64,000 nt of DNA from contig MU853194.1 of assembly GCA_033085395.1 (NCBI GenBank), positions 68,749 to 132,748 on the forward strand, read 5' to 3'. The translations under genes were made by a program, and so were the position numbers. The notes beneath the pieces are model-generated. The model was given only the letters and a program-made list of their open reading frames with translations. It had not been told where the DNA came from and did no database searches. Positions 58,866 through 64,000 of this stretch are shown here, piece after piece (the stretch's first letter is position 1; each line of letters starts with the position of its first letter). This stretch comes from Xanthoparmelia taractica. Lineage: Eukaryota; Ascomycota; Lecanoromycetes; Lecanorales; Parmeliaceae.

Positions 58866-60140
58866 ATGTCTGAACTCCCGAAGATGGCTGGTTTTGGACC
58901 CTCAACGACTGGCGCTCAGGTTGTGGAGCACTTTAATGACAGGGTCGAGAGTAAAATCAGTAAGATCACAGTCAACCATCAAAAACTGGCAGTTCTAATA
59001 TGCGTCATAGTCCTCGTTACCGGACCAAGTGATGGTGGTATCGGCGCGGAAACTGCGTTTTCCCTTGCCGCTGGGTCTCCTGCGTGTATCCTTCTCGCAG
59101 GTCGCTCGCTACCCAAGATTCAGCCAGTCATTGATCGTATCAATGCGGCTTATCCAGACGTCGAGACCCGATTCATTTCTTTAGATCTCAGCAGCCAAGG
59201 TGCTGTTCGAGAAGCTGCCGCAAGAATCAATGAAAGCGTTCAAACAATCGACATTCTGATCAACAATGCGGCAATAATGGCATGCCCTTTTTCAAAGACC
59301 GCCGATGGGATCGAAAGCCAATTTGGAACCAATTATATTGGGCATTTCCTGTTGACGAACTTAATAATGGAGAGACTGGTGGCTGGGCAAGGTGCAAAAA
59401 TAGTCAACGTGTCTAGTTCGGCACATCGAATGTCGGACGTGCAGCTGGATGACTGGAACTTCGAAGTGTGTAGAATCTACTCCTGTGGCATAGTAGATGA
59501 GGGATTTCACTAAATGCTATTAAGGATGGGTTAAATTATAACCCCAGCTCAGCATATGTGCGTATTTTCGATGCCCGGATCTTTCTTTGGACCAGAATTT
59601 GTCTAGTTAATGCTGACCCAGAGATGCATATTCAGGGTAGAGCTAAAACAGCCAACATTCTCTTTACTGTGGCATTGGCGTCAAAGCTGCGAACAAAGCA
59701 TGTGGATTCCATTTCATTGCATCCAGGTTGTAAGGGATTTCCTATAATACGCGTTCCCGGCATCATCCTGACGAAGCTGCAGCCATCAAAACCAACCTTC
59801 AAACATACATGACGCAACAAATGAGGGAAGAAGCCCTAAAAACGATTGAGACAAATACAGGCCGTAAGCACATCTTTTATTAGCTCGCCATCTGCCTGGG
59901 CATCAAAGGATGATCCTAATCCTTCTTTTGCTAGGCCCATTCTCTGCTAGTGAGCCCAAGACCGTTGAGCAAGGGTGCTCAACAACCCTCGTGGCAGCAT
60001 TGGATCCTACCATTCCATCCGGAAGTTACTTGGAAGATTGCGCCATAGCCGAACCTGAAGCCTACGCAAGAGACCAAGAGAAAGCTGGATTGCTTTGGGC
60101 TCTGAGCGAGAGATTGGTCGGACAAAGATTCCAATGGTAG
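58866..60140 (+). CDS. Short-chain dehydrogenase/reductase
   Basis: Six exons, 58866-58959, 59011-59465, 59525-59557, 59636-59726, 59783-59863 and 59935-60140 (introns 51, 59, 78, 56 and 71 bp), give 319 residues. The cofactor loop is LVTGPSDGGIG, formed across the first intron; the adenine-pocket NNAAIM and catalytic Ser in VNVSSSAHR follow. The catalytic Tyr-x3-Lys is Y-G-R-A-K at about residues 194-198, split by the third intron. LHPAAIKTNL is typical of retinol-dehydrogenase/WWOX-like classical SDRs. The N-terminal 30 residues carry a helical segment, not a clear signal peptide. An in-frame upstream ATG at 58827 exists, but 58866 begins the segment MSELPKMAGFG seen in similar proteins. 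The substrate is unknown. Confidence 0.88.
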
Positions 60141-60519
60141 CTGGTCAAAAGATCCAAGCACAGGGAAAGTTAAACAACCTTGTCGAAGCGCTCAAGCTGA
60201 CATGGCAATGGGTTGAAGAGGGTTCACAGATATGCCGCAACTTTGCGTTCACGATTGCACCACTAGTAATTACTACGCGGCATCGCATGGGCAGAAAGAC
60301 ACTGGTGCTCGCCTGCTGCGTTTGATGGTTTGTTCCCTACACAAAGCGACGAATGATCGAGTTTAGTACTATTACTTTGTCAAGATATTGCTCGATGCGT
60401 GCCCCTTTCAATGGATATTGTTAGACATTTGGGGCTTTGTCCACCCTCTCTGCGTTTCATTGTCCTTCAATATGAGAAGGACAAAACCTTTGTGCCATTG
60501 CTCTCCTCTAAACAAATAA
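60141..60519. other. Interval before the RING gene
   Basis: About 380 bases; must include the SDR 3' end and the unresolved 5' part of the RING gene. Two short frames (from 60399 and 60470) are candidates for its first exon but each is broken relative to the RING frame. Confidence 0.4.
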
Positions 60520-61421
60520 CCCCAAAGTCCTCTGCGCTCATTAACACCGTATTACCTCGACCAAAATCCTCCCAGGACCCCCCCAAAGTCTATTCGACCG
60601 AAGCCAAGTCAGCAGGTGATTCACTGGCTGCAACTGACCGGATTTGGCTCAAGCTGCTTTCTCAAACTCCTGTCCATATACCAACAAGCTGCAACAATCG
60701 TAAGTGACGGCTCATAACATCCTGGCTCAGTTCCCCATCGTCTCGAGAGCTGACTTGGTGTACGGCGAAAGATGTGGGATCTGCCACGAGACTTATTGGA
60801 CCGATGTTACCGGCAGTGGGATCGTCACGGAGGATGCGATTCGCCTTCCGTGCGGTCACGAATTCGGGTTCGAGTGTATCTCGACTTGGCTCTCGCCCGA
60901 GCAAGGTAAAAATACTTGCCCTCTTTGCAGATATGAGCTCTTCCCCCGTGCGCTAGAAGTCGAAGAGGGGCATGGAGTTATGCAGCGAGACTGGGATAAC
61001 ATGGCAATGGGATTGGATACCGAACTCGGAGCGGACGGCATCGTGCATAGATCCAGGCCTTTTCAAGATGTAAAGCACCTTCCAGAGTTCTTCCTACCCT
61101 TCTACTCCCCAGTTCTTTATTATGGGAAATGCTGAGTCGACGATGTGTTAGTGGCTCCTATACTCGCAGCTTGAAGGTCAGGGCGCAAGTCTGCCGCCGT
61201 GGCGCCCAAGCAGCGCGAATCCCGGTCCGTGCCTCGATTCCTCTCAGGAAGAGGCGCTTTTCCAGGAGCTTCGGCGAAGAGGAGCTTTCCGCGTGCTTCC
61301 AATCTCCGTGGGGCCGTTGGTCTCTGAGCGTCTGATATGGGACTTCTTGCGCGACCACGGATTTTCTTACGATCCTATCTATGCCGTGACGGCAGGCGGC
61401 TGTGCTTGGTCTCAGACGTAG
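60520..61421 (+). CDS. RING-finger protein, 5' end unresolved
   Basis: The clear part is a frame with a RING domain: C-G-I-C, then CGHEFGFECISTWL and CPLCR. Upstream, an exon from about 60520 to 60702 (YYLDQNPPRTPPKSIRPKPSQ and a helical stretch) joins it in phase across a GTAAGT...CAG intron (60703-60732). Downstream, a 112 bp intron (61070-61181) leads to a last exon ending at 61421 with EEALFQELRRRGAF and LIWDFLRDHGFSYDP; without this splice the frame stops at 61135. The RING would act as an E3 ubiquitin ligase module. The usual Cys/His after HEF is Gly, so one zinc ligand is missing, a variant that recurs in fungal RING proteins. The start codon is not found; the 60520 boundary is only the upstream stop limit. 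Confidence 0.6.
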
Positions 61422-62754
61422 GAGGAATAGCAAGCGAGGAACGGTGTTTGATAGGTCTGACAGATGGAGGATGCGGTTGCTTGATTCTTTGCTGGTTTCG
61501 ATATGTGCATGTTTTCTTACTCTGAGTTTGCTATCCAGAATTGATATGAATAAATTTGTGATACTCGCACTATGATATGTTCCCATCTGCATGAACATGA
61601 ATAGATGTACGAAAATCACATGTGCAATCTGAAGTCATTTTGATTAGAAAGATAACAATTATGGTACCTCAGCTTCCCTGAACACGGTTGTCCAGACTAC
61701 GAAGGCTGAGGGCATGTGTGATGTTTCTATCTTGGTCAGAATGCCCAAAAAACGGAAAGGCACAGAGAGGCTGATTTAGTCGGATTGCCAAAACCAGATT
61801 GGTCGGTTATTCCTTCTCTTCTCTCTTCGACTTTCCAACCGATACGTACTATCTCGTTTGCAGTCCTTATCAGAATCTACCAAGTCATGACTGCCCGGAC
61901 ACACTCGGAGACCTACTGTATCTCGTCTAGACTTGACTGGCCAAAAATATGATCGGCGCACCACCGTGTTCTCCGTCATGATTGATTACCGGACCGGTTA
62001 GAATAACGTGAAACCCCGCAATTGCCGTTGAACTACGATTACGCGTCGCCAGAGAGGAAAGTGAGGTGAGAAAGTGTCAAGGAGGTTTTGATTCTACTTT
62101 AACTTCTCGGGTCTATTTAGCTTAACGCCGGGGTCGGCCACGGTGTACGTACTTTCACTTGTAAGACTTGTCGGACTTTTGGGGCATTGAGTTTGGGGGG
62201 GATATTTGGGGTGACACAGACGGCCCGCTATGGACGTTTGCTTCTTGGCCGACATCTAAGCCTATTATAGTTAGAGACTTGTATTCAAGCAAACGCCGAT
62301 AAACCGGATAAAAAGCTTGCTCTTAACAAGCCTTTTAGGGTCGGCTGAGCCAAGATACTGTATCAATTAGAAGTATACCTACATCAGAAAGTCGAAGTAC
62401 CTGTAGAAAGAAAAGAAAAAAAAAGAAAAAAAAAAAGGGTAGAATTGCCTACTGCCACCCAGGGAAAACGCTTTAATAGATGTATGCAATCTTATTCATC
62501 ATCATCATCATCTTAATCATATGATTATTACTTTATTGTCGCCCAGTGAGAAAAATCCAGCTGGTGGAAATAGCGATCGGGGGAATCTCTCTCGACTTCT
62601 CCCCTTGCATGTCCCATCCTATTAAAAAATCCAGCTTACCCAACATCCTTTGCCCTCCGCTTGATAACACAGTCATGTCTTCTCCGAACCTCCCTCCCTT
62701 CTCCTCTCCCTCTCCCTCTCCTTCTCCTTCTTCTTCCTTTCTTTATGCCTTCCC
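61422..62754. other. Upstream region of the GT90 gene
   Basis: About 1.3 kb without a supported gene. It contains an A-rich purine tract (about 62407-62438), an ATC microsatellite (about 62497-62512) and a CT-rich tract (about 62695-62745) directly upstream of the GT90 start, typical of fungal promoters and 5' leaders. Confidence 0.6.
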
Positions 62755-64000
62755 ATGTTCTTTCCACCCTTCATTTTCTATGCCGCCACGGCCATCTACC
62801 TCTCCTCCCACTTTCTCATCCACATCCTCTCCACTAACTTTCGCCTTCCCTACCTTCATTCCGAGTGGCTCTGCTGGTCATTACTACTCCTTGTAGCCAA
62901 ATTAGCCCCTCCTTCCAAGCGCGACGATCAACATGCCACCTCACAACCAGACAAGCTCGCTCTCGCCATCGCCGCTGTCTGCGCCTTTCGTACCATAGGT
63001 GGGGTCGACTGGGCTCTCGTACGTCCTTGCATATCCATATCGCTTGCCTACGCACCTATTGACCTCTTCTGCTCCTAGCCACTCCTCACGCCCCTGTCGC
63101 TACTCATCATACACCAAACTCCTAACGCAAACCTTCAACTCGACTCCCTTGAGAAGGAGCAGCCTATCGGAACTGTCTCCTACCGCGGATTCGTTTTTTC
63201 GAGAACAGCCCCGGCTTTGGGTTTCATTCCTGCCATACTCTCTGCAGCTTGGCTTCTACCGGCGCCGTATTCAACAGGGCAGATTTGCGCCGGACTCTTC
63301 TTCGCCCTTGTCCTATTGTCCGTCTATCTGTTGATCCATGAACAAAGAGACGATGTCTTGTCAGAGCAGGAGGCGGACCGGATACCTCTACCCTCCCCTG
63401 CGATATCATGGCGGGCCTTTGCTATGCTGACCATGATGTTGCTCATTGCGCCCAAATCCTTCGTGCCCTCAAAGTTTTCCGAACCAGTCATCTTAGTGGT
63501 TGTTGCGGTACTGAAGGCGGTGCAATGGGTGACGGTCATGGAACTGGTCAGTCTCCGCAACTCTGCTCTGTCGAATCCCCTGACAGCGTGAACAGGTGCG
63601 CAGAGGGTTCCTGACGCCACTGACCACAACGTCGACGTTTGCTGTCAGCACGATACGTACCTTCCAGTTGCAAGCTACAACCGGAAGAGCTGGGCTTGTT
63701 GCCAGCGTCGCCCTCATCAGTCTCTTTCAGACGCACAGATTCGTTCTAAAAATGTCCTATAATCGGAGGATACTATCAGCGATCGGCTGCATATTCCTGT
63801 TAGGATTTGTCATAAACCAACCCCTGTCTGATGGTCACACGTTGCAAGGGACGTGGATGAGCCCTCTCTTTGCAACCGACGAACCTCATCCCATTGAATT
63901 GCTGGTCAAAGAAGCGCATGAGGAGTTTAAGTCCATGGTTGAAGGTCAGTCCAAGACGCTGCCGGATGCCATTGCCGAGTACGAGAGAAGATATCATATG
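62755..64000 (+). CDS. GT90 (CAP10-like) glycosyltransferase with membrane N-terminus, 5' part
   Basis: Partial gene continuing past the right edge. Exons 62755-63018, 63079-63546 and 63596-64000 (introns 60 and 49 bp) stay in one frame. The N-terminal part is polytopic: FFPPFIFYAATAIYL, LCWSLLLLVAKL, ALGFIPAILSAAWLL, ICAGLFFALVLLSVYLLI and others give six or more candidate spans. The window ends in PIELLVKEAHEEFKSM and SKTLPDAIAEYERRYHM, which match the segment preceding the catalytic domain of fungal CAP10/beta-1,2-xylosyltransferase proteins. The catalytic domain itself is not visible. These enzymes build cell-wall or secreted glycans in the Golgi. The start is tentative: the preceding CT-rich sequence is open in this frame but has no earlier in-frame ATG. 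Confidence 0.68.

Overview
This window looks like chromosomal DNA from a filamentous ascomycete (Pezizomycotina). Genes are separated by ordinary intergenic spacers, most carry several 43-150 bp GT...AG introns, and the gene set is typically fungal: Zn(II)2Cys6 regulators, a vacuolar carboxypeptidase Y, ATG27, AAH1-type adenine deaminase, Hsp104 and a GT90 xylosyltransferase-like protein. A Leotiomycete is my guess from the style of the sequence; no marker here proves it. There are no bacterial operons, CRISPR arrays, rRNA genes or tRNA genes that I could recognise, and no biosynthetic cluster. I rebuilt exon structures by hand from splice sites and reading-frame continuity; for nearly all genes the exon lengths sum to a multiple of three.

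Layout. 1-680: 5' part of a GT25-like glycosyltransferase running off the left edge. 2508-4225: glutamate decarboxylase. 4812-8240: a 1059-residue glycine-rich repeat protein with a charged coiled segment. 9110-9807: a small conserved unknown. 10803-13486: a Zn2Cys6 regulator, followed by a 3 kb gene-poor gap. 16547-17599: adenine deaminase. 18419-19875: a tandem CCCH zinc-finger protein with a probable frameshift. 20432-21377: a small NAD(P)-binding protein.

21517-26615 is the densest block: ATG27 and RPS18 are divergent, RPS18 converges on SBDS/SDO1, and SBDS is divergent from a HAD hydrolase. Next come a polyglutamine protein (27169-29912), carboxypeptidase Y (30567-32301), a 3'-truncated alcohol dehydrogenase (32911-33488) and intronless Hsp104 (34028-36835).

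36.8-48.4 kb holds only one gene, a second Zn2Cys6 regulator (40963-43162) with a 13-nt micro-exon; the rest is low-complexity, GTAC-rich or G-rich DNA. The right part contains the mitochondrial phosphate carrier, a single-pass membrane protein, a MET2-like alpha/beta hydrolase divergent from a flavin-reductase-like protein, poly(A) polymerase, a short-chain dehydrogenase, a RING protein and the 5' part of a GT90 (CAP10-like) protein running off the right edge.

Functionally the genes are mostly housekeeping (translation, ribosome maturation, mRNA 3' processing, autophagy and vacuole, stress). No coherent pathway is encoded. The most unusual items are the repeat protein at 4.8-8.2 kb, the frameshifted CCCH gene, the truncated dehydrogenase, the micro-exon, and two diverged tandem duplications lying just upstream of oxidoreductase genes.
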